Part shown: positions 35,172 through 43,967 of the stretch, in pieces
Numbering within the stretch: the first letter of the stretch is position 1
Layout of the letters: each line of letters begins with the position of its first letter
Assembly: GCA_023421395.1 (NCBI GenBank)
Contig: JAEZTL010000004.1
Location: 42,837 to 106,836 of the forward strand
Source of the DNA: Bacillota bacterium
Lineage (GTDB): Bacteria > Bacillota > Clostridia > Christensenellales > Aristaeellaceae
Direction of reading: 5' to 3'
DNA length: 64,000 nucleotides
Program-made: the position numbers and the translations under genes
The notes under the pieces: model-generated
Databases searched by the model: none
What the model was told of the DNA's origin: nothing
Seen by the model: only the letters and a program-made list of their open reading frames with translations

Positions 35172-36323
35172 TTATTTGTACGGGTCGGCCGCGTCGCGCA
35201 TGCCGTCGCCCATGAAGCAGAAGCACAGAACCGTCACGATGATAAACAGCGCCGGGAACAGAAGCCACGGCGTGGCCGCCATCGCGTCGACCGTCTGGCA
35301 GTCCTGCAAGAGGGTGCCCCAGGAAACCGTTGGCGCCTGAAGGCCGAGGCCAAGGAACGACAGCGTCGTCTCGCCCAGGATCGTGCCGGGGATGGAGCCC
35401 GTGACCGACACGATGATGTAGCTCATGAAGGAGGGCAGCATATGCTTGAAAATAACCCGCAGGTGACTCGATCCCGAGAGGCGCGCGGCGACGACGAAGT
35501 CCTCCTCGCGCAGGGACAGGATCTTGCCGCGCGTGACGCGCGCGAGGCCCGTCCACCCGATGAGCGACATAATAAGGCTCATCAGGAAGTATTTTTTGAG
35601 GTTGGACATGGTGCTCGGAAGCGCCGCCGCCAGCGCCATCCACAGCGGGATGCCGGGGATGGACATGATCAGGTCGATGGACCTCTGAACGATTGTGTCA
35701 GCCACGCCGCCCAGGTAGCCGGACAGGCCGCCCAGCGTGAGGCCAATGAAGACCGTGAAGGTCACCGCGACCAGACAGAACGTCAGCGAGATCCGGCCGC
35801 CGGAGAGCACGCGGGAGAACACGTCGCGACCCAGGGAGTCGGTACCCATCAGGAAGAACGTCTTGTCGCCGGGTTCCTCATCTTTGGTAAGAACCGCGCC
35901 AAAGAAGTGGATGTCCGACTTGAGCGCGTTGACGCCGAAGAGCTTGTACTCGCTGCCGCGCACGAAGAAGCCCAGCTTCACGATCTCGTCGTTCTCGACG
36001 TAGCTCTTGCGGAAGGTGTAAGGATCGGTGTACTTTTCAAGGCCGTAAACGAACAGGCCCTGGAAGTTGCCGTCCGCGTCCCACAGATGGATTTTGGTCG
36101 GCGCGCAGTCCTTGTAGTCCTTGTACCGCTCAAGGGGAAGAGAGGGGCCAAAGAACTCGCAGAACATGCAGATCATGTACATAATGATGAGAACCGGAAC
36201 CGCGATCATGGCCGCCTTATGCTTTTTGAACTTCCACGCCATCAGCTTCCACTGGCTGGCGACCTCGTAGGAATTGGTCGTTTCCTGCGTTTGAAGGGCT
36301 GCCTTCTTTTTCTTATCCGTCAT
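35172..36323 (-). CDS. oppC: Oligopeptide ABC transporter permease, OppC type
   Basis: 383 residues, longer than the usual roughly 300. After the first membrane helix (AAMIAVPVLIIMYMICMFCEF) comes an extended extracellular segment of about 100 residues (KDYKDCAPTKIHLWDADGNF...). Then come LMGTDSLGRDVFSRVLSGGRISL and the other five helices, with the EAA-type loop RLSGSSHLRVIFKHMLPSF. The extra loop may contact a dedicated binding protein. It overlaps oppB by 4 bases. Confidence 0.92.
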   Translation of the reverse strand: MTDKKKKAALQTQETTNSYEVASQWKLMAWKFKKHKAAMIAVPVLIIMYMICMFCEFFGPSLPLERYKDYKDCAPTKIHLWDADGNFQGLFVYGLEKYTDPYTFRKSYVENDEIVKLGFFVRGSEYKLFGVNALKSDIHFFGAVLTKDEEPGDKTFFLMGTDSLGRDVFSRVLSGGRISLTFCLVAVTFTVFIGLTLGGLSGYLGGVADTIVQRSIDLIMSIPGIPLWMALAAALPSTMSNLKKYFLMSLIMSLIGWTGLARVTRGKILSLREEDFVVAARLSGSSHLRVIFKHMLPSFMSYIIVSVTGSIPGTILGETTLSFLGLGLQAPTVSWGTLLQDCQTVDAMAATPWLLFPALFIIVTVLCFCFMGDGMRDAADPYK

Positions 36324-37321
36324 TCGGAGACACCTCCAAACTTGATGCGCGGGTCAAGCATCGCAAGAAGAATATCGGAAATCAGTGTTCCCACCACCGT
36401 CAGACAGCTGACGATGAGCAGGTACGAGCCAGCCAGATACATATCCTGGTTGACCAGAGCGCGGCGCACCAGCGGGCCCATGGTGGGAAGGGAAAGAACG
36501 GTGGAAACGATCATCTCGCCGCCGATGAGGCCCGGGAGAACCCAGCCGATGGTGGAAACCTGGGGATTGATGGCCATGCGGATGGGGTACTTCCACAGAA
36601 GGCGCCTTTCCTTAACGCCTTTTGCGCGGGCGGTGATGACGTACTGCTTCTGAAGCTCGTCAAGCAGCATCGCGCGCAGGGAGCGGATCATACCCGCCGT
36701 CTGCGAAATGGCGACGATGAAGACGACGAGGAGCAGGCGCGGCAGCGTGTCCATGAACTTCGCCCAGCTCATGGAGGCTTTTACATACTCCGCAGAGTTT
36801 AGTCCCGTCAGCGACTCACCCGTCGCCATATAGATGATGAACACCGAGGCGAGCGCCAACAGGAACGCGGGACACGACATCCCGATAAAGCCGAAAAACT
36901 GGAAGAAATAGTCGAAGCCCGAGTATTGGTTGGTCGCCGACACAATGCCAACGGGGATCGCGATTGCCCACGTCACGACCAGCGACAGGAGCGAAATGCT
37001 GATGGTGTTCGGCAGACGCTCCTTCAGGAGCGAGAGAACCGTCTGGTTCCACTGGAATGATCGCCCAAAGTCAAGCTTTGTGACGATGTTCATCACCCAG
37101 TACACATACTGCTGGTACAGCGGCTTGTCAAGACCATACTGCTTGGTGAGGTTGATGATTTCCGACTCGTTCACGTCCAGGCCCGAAGTCTGCAGCTGGA
37201 TGATGTACGTGGTCAGGTAGTCTCCCGGAGGCAGCTGGATGATGATGAAGATGAGCACGCTGACCGCTATGAGGAGCGGAATCAGCTGAAGCAGGCGCTT
37301 CAGAATGTAGTTGAGCAACAT
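36320..37321 (-). CDS. oppB: Oligopeptide ABC transporter permease, OppB type
   Basis: 333 residues from ATG 37321 (MLLNYILKRLLQLIPLLIAV) with GGGGGAG upstream; the longer open frame starts inside the leader and is rejected. Six membrane segments are visible and the loop YVITARAKGVKERRLLWKYPIR is the permease docking region. First gene of oppB-oppC-oppD-oppF, transcribed from a promoter about 180 bases upstream. Confidence 0.92.
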   Translation of the reverse strand: MLLNYILKRLLQLIPLLIAVSVLIFIIIQLPPGDYLTTYIIQLQTSGLDVNESEIINLTKQYGLDKPLYQQYVYWVMNIVTKLDFGRSFQWNQTVLSLLKERLPNTISISLLSLVVTWAIAIPVGIVSATNQYSGFDYFFQFFGFIGMSCPAFLLALASVFIIYMATGESLTGLNSAEYVKASMSWAKFMDTLPRLLLVVFIVAISQTAGMIRSLRAMLLDELQKQYVITARAKGVKERRLLWKYPIRMAINPQVSTIGWVLPGLIGGEMIVSTVLSLPTMGPLVRRALVNQDMYLAGSYLLIVSCLTVVGTLISDILLAMLDPRIKFGGVSE

Positions 37322-37342
37322 TTGGCTTCGTTCTCCCCCTTC

Positions 37343-37394
37343 CCGCCCGTTGGGCGGCTGTTGATTTCGTTCGCCCGGCTCCAAACGGGCGAAC
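37343..37394 (-). promoter_or_regulatory. Two hairpins in the oppB leader
   Basis: A perfect 9-bp stem GTTCGCCCG (37369-37377) / CGGGCGAAC (37386-37394) and a second CCGCCC-GTT-GGGCGG (37343-37357) lie 20-75 bases upstream of oppB in its leader of about 170 bases. The second is close to the ribosome binding site. They could control translation or early termination; no known riboswitch was recognised. Confidence 0.45.
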
Positions 37395-37498
37395 CGTGCG
37401 CGACTCCGATCGAAATGGATGAACAAATACGCGCCCTCGCGCAGACGCGCACTGCCGCGCGAACTTATCTAAAACGGTTCACGCCCTCCGATGGAGTT

Positions 37499-37527
37499 AT
37501 TATACATGAATGACCCCCGCATTGCAA
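37499..37527 (-). promoter_or_regulatory. Promoter of the opp operon
   Basis: On the - strand -35 TTGCAA (37527-37522), 17-base spacer, -10 TATAAT (37504-37499). The distance to oppB leaves a long leader. Confidence 0.8.
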
Positions 37528-37644
37528 GGGTGTCCCGTCATAAAACATCAAAAACTGCACAAAATAATCAATACGGCCACGGCGCTTTCCACATTTTTGC
37601 AACATATATTAAATAATCGTTGTTAACTTGTGGCGGTTTCTTCG

Positions 37645-37674
37645 TTGACCCGGCGCGCATGTGCAGTATATAAT
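37645..37674 (+). promoter_or_regulatory. Promoter of the tandem esterase genes
   Basis: TTGACC (37645-37650), 18-base spacer, perfect TATAAT (37669-37674), 36 bases before the first esterase. The rest of 37528-37644 is AT-rich and shows no gene. Confidence 0.82.
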
Positions 37675-37710
37675 CTAGGATAGTTTAATATATGCACAGG
37701 AGGACAGGCT

Positions 37711-38496
37711 ATGGCACTTTTACACGTGGACTTTTTTTCGGATGTTCTGGGAATGTGTACGCAAATGGACGTCATATTGCCGGAAAAGACGCGCGGGCAG
37801 ATCGGCATGGAGGGAAAGTTGGCCGAGGGGCCCTGGAAGACGCTTTACCTTTTACACGGCATGTCTGACGATCACACCATCTGGCAGCGGCGCACCTCCA
37901 TCGAGCGCTACGCAGCCGACAAGGGCATCGCGGTGGTGATGCCGACCACGCACCTGGGCTGGTATACGGACATGCACATGGGTTTTAACTATTTTACATA
38001 CATTACCGGCGAACTGCCGGAAATTTGCAGGCGCTTTTTCCCGAATCTGTCAAGCGACCGCGCGGACACATACGCCGCCGGGCTCTCCATGGGCGGCTAC
38101 GGCGCGCTCAAGTGCGGGCTGCGCGCGGGAAACGTGTTTTCGAAGGTCGCGACGCTCTCCGGCGCGGTGGACGTGGCCCGTGTCTGCGAGGAGCAGAAGG
38201 GCGAGCGGTTCTGGGAGGACATCTTCGGCCCGGGTGAAACCGTGCGTGGCTCCTTCAACGACCTTCTTACCGCGGCCGAGGAGATGAAGGATTCCCCCCA
38301 GCGCCCGGACGTGTACATGTGGTGCGGCACGGAGGACTTCCTCTATCAGGACAACGTAAGGATGCGCGACCACCTGAAAAAACAGGGTTACAATCTGGTC
38401 TACGAGGAGGCCCCCGGCGACCATCAGTGGAAGTACTGGGACGAAAAGATTCAGACCGTGCTTGACTGGCTCATCCCCGCAAAGGAGGAAAAGTAA
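37711..38496 (+). CDS. Alpha/beta-hydrolase esterase, EstA / S-formylglutathione-hydrolase-like (first copy)
   Basis: 261 residues, GGAGGA upstream, no signal peptide. The family start MALLHVDFFSDVLGM is followed by LYLLHGMSDDHTIWQRRTS (oxyanion region), the nucleophile elbow GLSMGGYGALK, Asp in GTEDFLYQDN and His in APGDHQWKYWDE. These are the carbohydrate-esterase-1/tributyrin-esterase type; likely substrates are acetyl or other short acyl esters. It directly precedes a paralogue on the same transcript. Confidence 0.9.
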   Translation: MALLHVDFFSDVLGMCTQMDVILPEKTRGQIGMEGKLAEGPWKTLYLLHGMSDDHTIWQRRTSIERYAADKGIAVVMPTTHLGWYTDMHMGFNYFTYITGELPEICRRFFPNLSSDRADTYAAGLSMGGYGALKCGLRAGNVFSKVATLSGAVDVARVCEEQKGERFWEDIFGPGETVRGSFNDLLTAAEEMKDSPQRPDVYMWCGTEDFLYQDNVRMRDHLKKQGYNLVYEEAPGDHQWKYWDEKIQTVLDWLIPAKEEK

Positions 38497-39279
38497 ATGG
38501 CGCTTGTACACATCGGTTTCTTCTCCGAAGCGCTCGGCATGTGCACGAGCTGCGAAGTGATTCTGCCCCAGCCATCCCGTTCCCTCATCGGCATGGAAAC
38601 CCAGAAGGATGACGACGGGCCCGCGAAGGTTCTGTGGCTGCTCCACGGCGCCAGCGACGACGAGACCATCTGGCAGCGCCGCACCTCCATCGAGCGCTAC
38701 GTCGCGCCTTTGAACATGGCGGTGGTCATGCCCGCCGCACAGCTTTCCTCTTACTCCGACATGGCTCACGGCCAGAAATTCTTCACCTATATCGCCGACG
38801 AACTGCCCCAGATCATGCGCCGCTTTTTCCGTCTCTCCGACAAGCGCGAGGACAACTTCATTGCGGGGCTCTCCATGGGCGGCGGCGGATGCCTCAAGAT
38901 CGGGCTCGCGCGCCCGCAAAACTACGCCGCCATCGGCTGCCTCTCCGCCGGCATCTTTGACGTAAAGCGCATGGCCACCGGAAACCCGCGCTTTGCGAAG
39001 ATGATGGCGCGCGTCATCGGCGATCGCGCGATCGAAGGTACCGCCGAAGACCCCAAGGGCGCGGCACGCAAACTCGTCGAGGCCGGCGGCCCCTTCCCCC
39101 GCGTCTTCCACGCCTGGGGCACCTCCGACTTCGTCAAAGACACCGCCGAGGATACCCGTACCTTCTTCCAATCCTTCGAAACCAATCCCTTCGATTATAC
39201 CTACGAGGAAGACGAGGGCGCGCACACCTGGGAATACTGGGACGAGCACATCCAGCACTTCCTGAAGTACATCGGGTAG
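38497..39279 (+). CDS. Alpha/beta-hydrolase esterase (second copy)
   Basis: 260 residues starting immediately after the first esterase stop (GGAGGAAAAGTAA then ATG). Shared blocks include IWQRRTSIERY and the GLSMGG elbow, here GLSMGGGGCLK; Asp is in WGTSDFVKD and His in DEGAHTWEYWDE. It looks like a diverged tandem duplicate with a different pocket. It is followed by half of a dispersed repeat interrupted by IS30. Confidence 0.9.
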   Translation: MALVHIGFFSEALGMCTSCEVILPQPSRSLIGMETQKDDDGPAKVLWLLHGASDDETIWQRRTSIERYVAPLNMAVVMPAAQLSSYSDMAHGQKFFTYIADELPQIMRRFFRLSDKREDNFIAGLSMGGGGCLKIGLARPQNYAAIGCLSAGIFDVKRMATGNPRFAKMMARVIGDRAIEGTAEDPKGAARKLVEAGGPFPRVFHAWGTSDFVKDTAEDTRTFFQSFETNPFDYTYEEDEGAHTWEYWDEHIQHFLKYIG

Positions 39280-39329
39280 GGAACGGGGAACGCCGGGGGC
39301 GCTGCCCCTGGGCCCCCGCTCAAGGGCCA
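39280..39329. repeat. Dispersed repeat copy G, left fragment
   Basis: Outer end of a repeat: GGGAACGCC, GGGGGCGCTGCCCCT, GGGCCCCCGCTCAAGGGC. It stops at CCA, where IS30 begins. The continuation resumes at 40444 with the other arm, GCCCTTTGG. Confidence 0.8.
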
Positions 39330-40443
39330 TTGGGAATTCGTCAATCAAGTGCAACAGGAAGAGGCGAAAAAGACTTCAGAGGGCGTGAGCCAGCCCAGTA
39401 CCTTGCGAGGGCGATTGTTGAGTTCATCAACAATCGCCTGAATCTTAGCTTCGGTCAGGGGAGCGATGTCTGAACCCTTGGGGATGTACTGTCGCAGAAG
39501 GCCATTTGCGTTCTCGTTCGTCCCTCTCTGCCACGGCGCGCTGGGATCCGCAAAGTACACCGTCAAGCCTTCCGTGGAGAAATGTCGCTCTCATTCAGCA
39601 TAGCGCGCAAACTCCATCCCTCTGTCAGCGGTCAACGTGTGCAGCTTGCCCCGCGCGTACTGTTCAAATGCCGCCACCGTCTTGGCCAGGTATTCCGCAG
39701 ACGTATGCTGCGAGCGTTTCGCCGCGATCAGGTACCGGGAACACCTGTCCACATGCGTCGCAAGACACGCGCTGTTTTTTCCCCAGCACAGAATCGCTCT
39801 CCCAGTCGCCCAGTCGCTTCCACCCGTTGGCCTCCTCCGGCCGCTGATCGATCCTGTGTGCCACTTGCAACTTTCCATTTCCAGCTGTCTTGTAGGCGTT
39901 GCGTTTCCGGCCTTCCCGGCGCAGATCATTCATCAACGCCGCAGGCAGCAGATGTACCTTGAGCGCATGGTAGATGCACTGATAACTGGGCGCTCTTTCC
40001 TGTGGATGCTCCAGTACGTAACGCCCGACGATGGTTTGTGGGGACCAATCCCGCTTGATCTTTTCAACCAGATACACCTCGAACGCGCCGTTCTTCCCCC
40101 ATTGCGACGGGCGATGACAGAATCTTTCCCTTCTCTTCCCGCACTTCCTCTGGGCGCCGTTTGCGGTGTAGCGATTGTGTGCGCGTGCGGATTCCGGTTG
40201 CGCCGAAGCTCCCGGCTGATGCTGGACGGACTTCTGCCCAAGCTGATGCCGATCGACCGGATTGTGTTCCCTTTTTCGATTCCCACCAGTATCTTTTCCC
40301 GCTCTTCTATGCTAAAATGGTGATAGGATCGCATTGAGTTTTCCTCCTGTGTAGATTGGTCTCGCTCACCTTATCTTACACCCGGAGCTGGCTCTTTGCG
40401 ATCTCTTTCTCCCTTTGTTGCACTTGCTATCTTAATTCACATC
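39330..40443 (-). mobile_element. IS30-family insertion sequence, decayed
   Basis: About 1.1 kb with imperfect terminal inverted repeats: GGGAATTCGTCAATCAAGTG at the low-coordinate end and, on the - strand, ATGTGAATTAAGATAGCAAG at the high-coordinate end; both continue into GTGCAACA or TGCAACA. It is flanked by CA on both sides (39328-39329 and 40442-40443 approx.), consistent with a 2-bp target duplication. The target is the AAGGGC/GCCCTT palindrome of a dispersed repeat. The transposase inside is broken. Confidence 0.85.
39345..40334 (-). pseudogene. IS30-family transposase pseudogene
   Basis: The N-terminal HTH part is intact (MRSYHHFSIEEREKILVGIE, SLGRSPSSISRELRRN). A frameshift near 40190 moves the frame to AHNRYTANGAQRKC...WSPQTIVGRYVLEH, another between about 39780 and 39850 returns it to the first frame (TADRGMEFARYAE), and a TGA at about 39590 interrupts the catalytic core. 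The C-terminus VYFADPSAPWQRGTNENANG and LLRQYIPKG holds the last part of the DDE domain. No functional transposase can be made without correction. Confidence 0.9.
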
Positions 40444-40847
40444 AGCCCTTTGGAATCCCGTACTGTCGGTGGGAAACTTCTATTTTGTCTGTCGGCGGCG
40501 GGGGGGCCAAAACCCCGCGCCGCCGAGCTTGGTTTTGGGGAAAGGCGCGGCAGGGCTACGAAGTTGCCCCGCCCACCCGCCCTACGGGGTCCTCTATCCC
40601 GATAAATGTGCCCGGAAGGCAGGTTTACGATAATTCAAATTATTAATTCGGTTGCCCAGGCCCCCGGGGGATCCGACGGACGATATTGTAATTTTCCCTA
40701 GCTTGGAATTCTCAAGGGACAATGTCCCTTGGAGGTTAGCTTGCCGAAGGCAAGCCAAGTCGCTTCGCGACCGACCGTATCGAATTAAAATTCGATACGG
40801 TCGCCGTTGGGGGTGCAGGGGGCAAAGCCCCCTGCCGTCCCCTCCTC
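40444..40847. repeat. Dispersed repeat copy G, right part (compound)
   Basis: Resumes with GCCCTTTGGAATCCCGTACTG, the core hairpin GTCGGCGGC...GCCGCCGAG (40490-40530), then a linker (40531-40680), GGATCCGACGGACGATATTG, GGAATT and CTCAAGGGACAATGTCCCTT. After that come GCTTGCC/GGCAAGC, CGCTTCGCG, a perfect 13-bp hairpin GACCGTATCGAAT/ATTCGATACGGTC (40773-40802) and the outer end GGGGGCAAAGCCCCC. It borders the 3' end of sbcC. No gene is supported here. Confidence 0.8.
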
Positions 40848-43800
40848 CTATTCCACCGCCGCCGTACTTCCCTCGCGCGTCCTGCGGACGGCGATGCGGC
40901 GGTCGATGCGGGATTTAAGCTCGGCGACGTGGGAAATGATGCCGATGAGCTTGTCGCCTGCAAGGGCGGAGAGGGTGGAAACGACCTGGTCGAGGGTTTC
41001 GGCGTCGAGGGAGCCGAAGCCTTCGTCGACGAAGAGGGCATCCGCCGCCGCGCCGCCCGCCATGTGGCGGATGACGTCCGCAAAGCCCAGGGCGAGGGCG
41101 AGGGAGGCCATGAAGGATTCGCCGCCGGAGAGGGAGCGCACGCTGCGCTCCCGTCCGGTGAACCGGTCGAGGGCGTTGAGCTCGAGGCCAGTCTGCGCGC
41201 GGAGGTCGCCCGCCTCCCGCGCCCGCACCAGCTCGTAGCGCCCACCGGTCATGGACAGAAGCCGCGCGTTGGCCTGTCGGAGCACCCGTGCAAACGAATC
41301 GATGAGGATGTAACGCTCGAATGTGATCTTGCCGACGCCCCGGTGGCTCTTTCCGCCCGCCACGTCGGCGAGCAGGAGCGCCTCGGCGTAGCGCGCGTCG
41401 AGGGCGGCGAACGCCTCCCAGTCGCGGGCGGTTTCCCGCGCCACGCGGGCGTTCCCGCCCATCCGGCGGGCGATCCCATCGACGGCCGCGCCGGCCTCTT
41501 CGAGGGCTTCGCGCGCGGCGGCGCGGGCCTCCTCCAAAGCGGGTTCGTCGGCGGGCGCCTTGCCCGCCAGCGCCTGGCGCAGCGCCCGAGCGGCGCTTTC
41601 GTGGTGGTAGTGCGCCCGGCCGTGGGCCTCCACCGCCGCGCGGAGGGCCTCCGCGCGCTCGGTTGGGAGCGCGGCGGCGCGATAGTCCGCCTCGTCCCGG
41701 AAACCCGCGTTCACAACGGCATCGGCAAAGGCCCGGGCACGGACTTCCTCGTCGGCCCGGCGCGCTGCGCGCTGCCCGTCCAGCATCTTCGCGCGGTCCG
41801 CGCCGGAAGCGATGGCCGCCTCGCACGCCCGCAGCGCGTCGGCCGCGTTTTTCGTTTCTGTTTCCCACCCGGCCACCGCCGCCCGGAGGGCCCCCGCCGC
41901 CCGCGCGGCGGTTTTTTCGTCGGGAAATTCGGCTTCGGTCTCGAAACGGGCGAGGGCATCGCCCAGGGTGCGCACGGAAGCGGCATGCTCTTCCCGGGCG
42001 CGCTCCCGCGCTTCCCACGCCTGCTGAAGCGCGGGCAGGCGCGCGGACAGTTTTTCCCGCTCGGACGCGAGCTTTGCGTCCTCCTCCGCCAGCGCCCGCC
42101 ACGCGAGGCATTTCTCCTGGGCTGCCCGGGCGGATTCGGCGGATTCGCGCCCCATGGCTTCGAGCCGCGCGCGCATGCCTTCCAGGATCGCGCATGCCTC
42201 GCCCGTCAGCGCCGCAAATTCCTCCTTCAACTCCTCGAACCGCTCCGCAAGCGCCTTGCGCGTGGACTGGGCGGTGGCGGCACGCTGCTGGGACGCGGCG
42301 CGGGCGGCGGAGAGCGCGGCTTCCGCCTTTTCCAGCGCCGCCTGATCCGGCGCGCCTTCCGAAAGCCGCGCGGGCGCTGGGTGCGTCCGGGACCCGCAAA
42401 CCGGGCAGGGATTGCCGTCCGTCAGCGAGGCGGCCAGAATGCCCGCCTGCGCGGAAAGAAACGCCCGGCGAACGGCATCGTGGGTATGCCCCACCTTCCG
42501 CTCCTCGTCCAGGGCGCGGGCCACGGCGACGCGCATTTCCTCGTACGCCCCGCGTTCCGCCTCTAGCCCGGCGCATTTTTTCAAAAGCTTTCCCGCCCGC
42601 TCCGCCCTTTCCAGAAATTCTCGACGGTTGTTTTCCTCCTGGGCGAGGGAGACCTCCGCCCGGGCGGTCTCTTTTCTGCGGACGTCGATGGCGGCAATCC
42701 GCGCGCCCGCCCCGTCGGCCTCGGCGCGGGCCGCCACCGACGCCGCTTCCGCCGCCTTGCGGGCTTCCTCCGCCAAAGCGCGCCGGGCGCGCAGGCCATC
42801 CATCTCGGCGTATTTGGGCAAAAGCCCCTCGATCCGGATGGCCCGGGCGCGCCGTTCCTCGGCTTCCGCCCGCGCCGCCTCAATTCTGTCGAGCGCCTCC
42901 CGCAGCCCGTTTTGCCGGGCCTCATTGCGCGCCCTTTCCGCCTCCACGCTTTCGAGGTCCCGCTCCCCCTCCCGGATGAGGGCGCGGACGTCGGCGAGGG
43001 CGCGCTCCACCCCGGCGATCTTCCCGGCGCGCTCGGCGCGGGCGAGGGTCTCCCGGGTCGCCGCGATCTCATCCGCCTGGGCCGCCAATGCCCGGAGCGC
43101 CTTCTCGCTCTCCTCCAGCACGCCGAAGTCGGCGTTCAGCTTCTTCGCGTCCGCGATGCGCGCGATGACCCCGTCCAGCGCCCGCGTCGCCTCGGTCCGC
43201 CGCGCTTGCGCCCCGGCGCGTTCCTTTTCGTCGAAAGCCGACGCTTCCGCAAGGTGCGCCAGAAGCTCCCCCGCTCGGTAGGCCGACGGTGCGGACGTCA
43301 GCGCCTCGTTTCCCGCGGGCAGCTCCGCCTGAGAAAAGCGCGACTCGATGCGCGCCTTGAGGGGCGCGTGCTCCCGTCCCAGCTCCGCCGCCCGGGAGGC
43401 CAGCTCCTTTTGGAAAAGCTCGTACACCCGCGTGTCGAAAATGGCGCGCAGGATCGGCTCTCTGTCCTGGGTGTCCGCCATCAGAAGACGGTTAAACTCC
43501 CCCTGGGCGATCATCATGATCTTGGAAAAATGCTCGTAGCCGATGCCGATGAGCGCCGTCACCGCCGCGTCCACGCGCCGCGCGCCCTCCACCGCCGTGC
43601 CGTCAGGATAGGTGAGAACCGCGTTGTCCTTCTCGACGGTCATGCCGCCGCCTCGCCGCGCGGGCCGGAGGTACTCCATGTTGCGACGCACCCCGTAGAC
43701 CGTTCCGCCGTGGGCAAAGCGTAGAAGCACATACGTTTCGGCGTCCTCGGCGGCGGTGTCGCTGCGCAGCACCCGGGCGTCCCCCCGGGCGTCGCCGCTG

Positions 43801-43967
43801 GCGCGGCCGTAGAGGGCGTAGGTGATGGCGTCGAACAGCGTCGTCTTCCCCGCGCCCGTGTCGCCGGAAATGAGATAGAGCCCGCTTTCCCCGAGCTTTG
43901 CCATATCGAGGGCCGTCCGCCGGACGTAGGAGCCAAACGCCTGCATTTCAAGATAAACCGGCTTCAC
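40848..43967 (-). CDS. sbcC: SbcC, ATPase subunit of the SbcCD nuclease
   Basis: 1039 residues of the Rad50/SMC type. Walker A GDTGAGKTT is at about 35-43; two long coiled coils flank a zinc hook NPCPVCGSRTHP near residue 520. The C-terminal half has the signature RSLSGGESFMASLALALGFAD and Walker B ALFVDEGFGSLD. With SbcD it opens and cleaves DNA hairpins and protein-blocked ends. That is notable here because the surrounding genome is full of long palindromic repeats. It overlaps sbcD by 4 bases. Confidence 0.93.
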   Translation of the reverse strand: MKPVYLEMQAFGSYVRRTALDMAKLGESGLYLISGDTGAGKTTLFDAITYALYGRASGDARGDARVLRSDTAAEDAETYVLLRFAHGGTVYGVRRNMEYLRPARRGGGMTVEKDNAVLTYPDGTAVEGARRVDAAVTALIGIGYEHFSKIMMIAQGEFNRLLMADTQDREPILRAIFDTRVYELFQKELASRAAELGREHAPLKARIESRFSQAELPAGNEALTSAPSAYRAGELLAHLAEASAFDEKERAGAQARRTEATRALDGVIARIADAKKLNADFGVLEESEKALRALAAQADEIAATRETLARAERAGKIAGVERALADVRALIREGERDLESVEAERARNEARQNGLREALDRIEAARAEAEERRARAIRIEGLLPKYAEMDGLRARRALAEEARKAAEAASVAARAEADGAGARIAAIDVRRKETARAEVSLAQEENNRREFLERAERAGKLLKKCAGLEAERGAYEEMRVAVARALDEERKVGHTHDAVRRAFLSAQAGILAASLTDGNPCPVCGSRTHPAPARLSEGAPDQAALEKAEAALSAARAASQQRAATAQSTRKALAERFEELKEEFAALTGEACAILEGMRARLEAMGRESAESARAAQEKCLAWRALAEEDAKLASEREKLSARLPALQQAWEARERAREEHAASVRTLGDALARFETEAEFPDEKTAARAAGALRAAVAGWETETKNAADALRACEAAIASGADRAKMLDGQRAARRADEEVRARAFADAVVNAGFRDEADYRAAALPTERAEALRAAVEAHGRAHYHHESAARALRQALAGKAPADEPALEEARAAAREALEEAGAAVDGIARRMGGNARVARETARDWEAFAALDARYAEALLLADVAGGKSHRGVGKITFERYILIDSFARVLRQANARLLSMTGGRYELVRAREAGDLRAQTGLELNALDRFTGRERSVRSLSGGESFMASLALALGFADVIRHMAGGAAADALFVDEGFGSLDAETLDQVVSTLSALAGDKLIGIISHVAELKSRIDRRIAVRRTREGSTAAVE

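Noticed and set aside
33135..36653. 1172-codon frame antisense to the whole opp operon
   Set aside because: It spans four well-recognised genes on the other strand; His/Asp/Gly-rich translation is typical of antisense reading of GC-rich genes.
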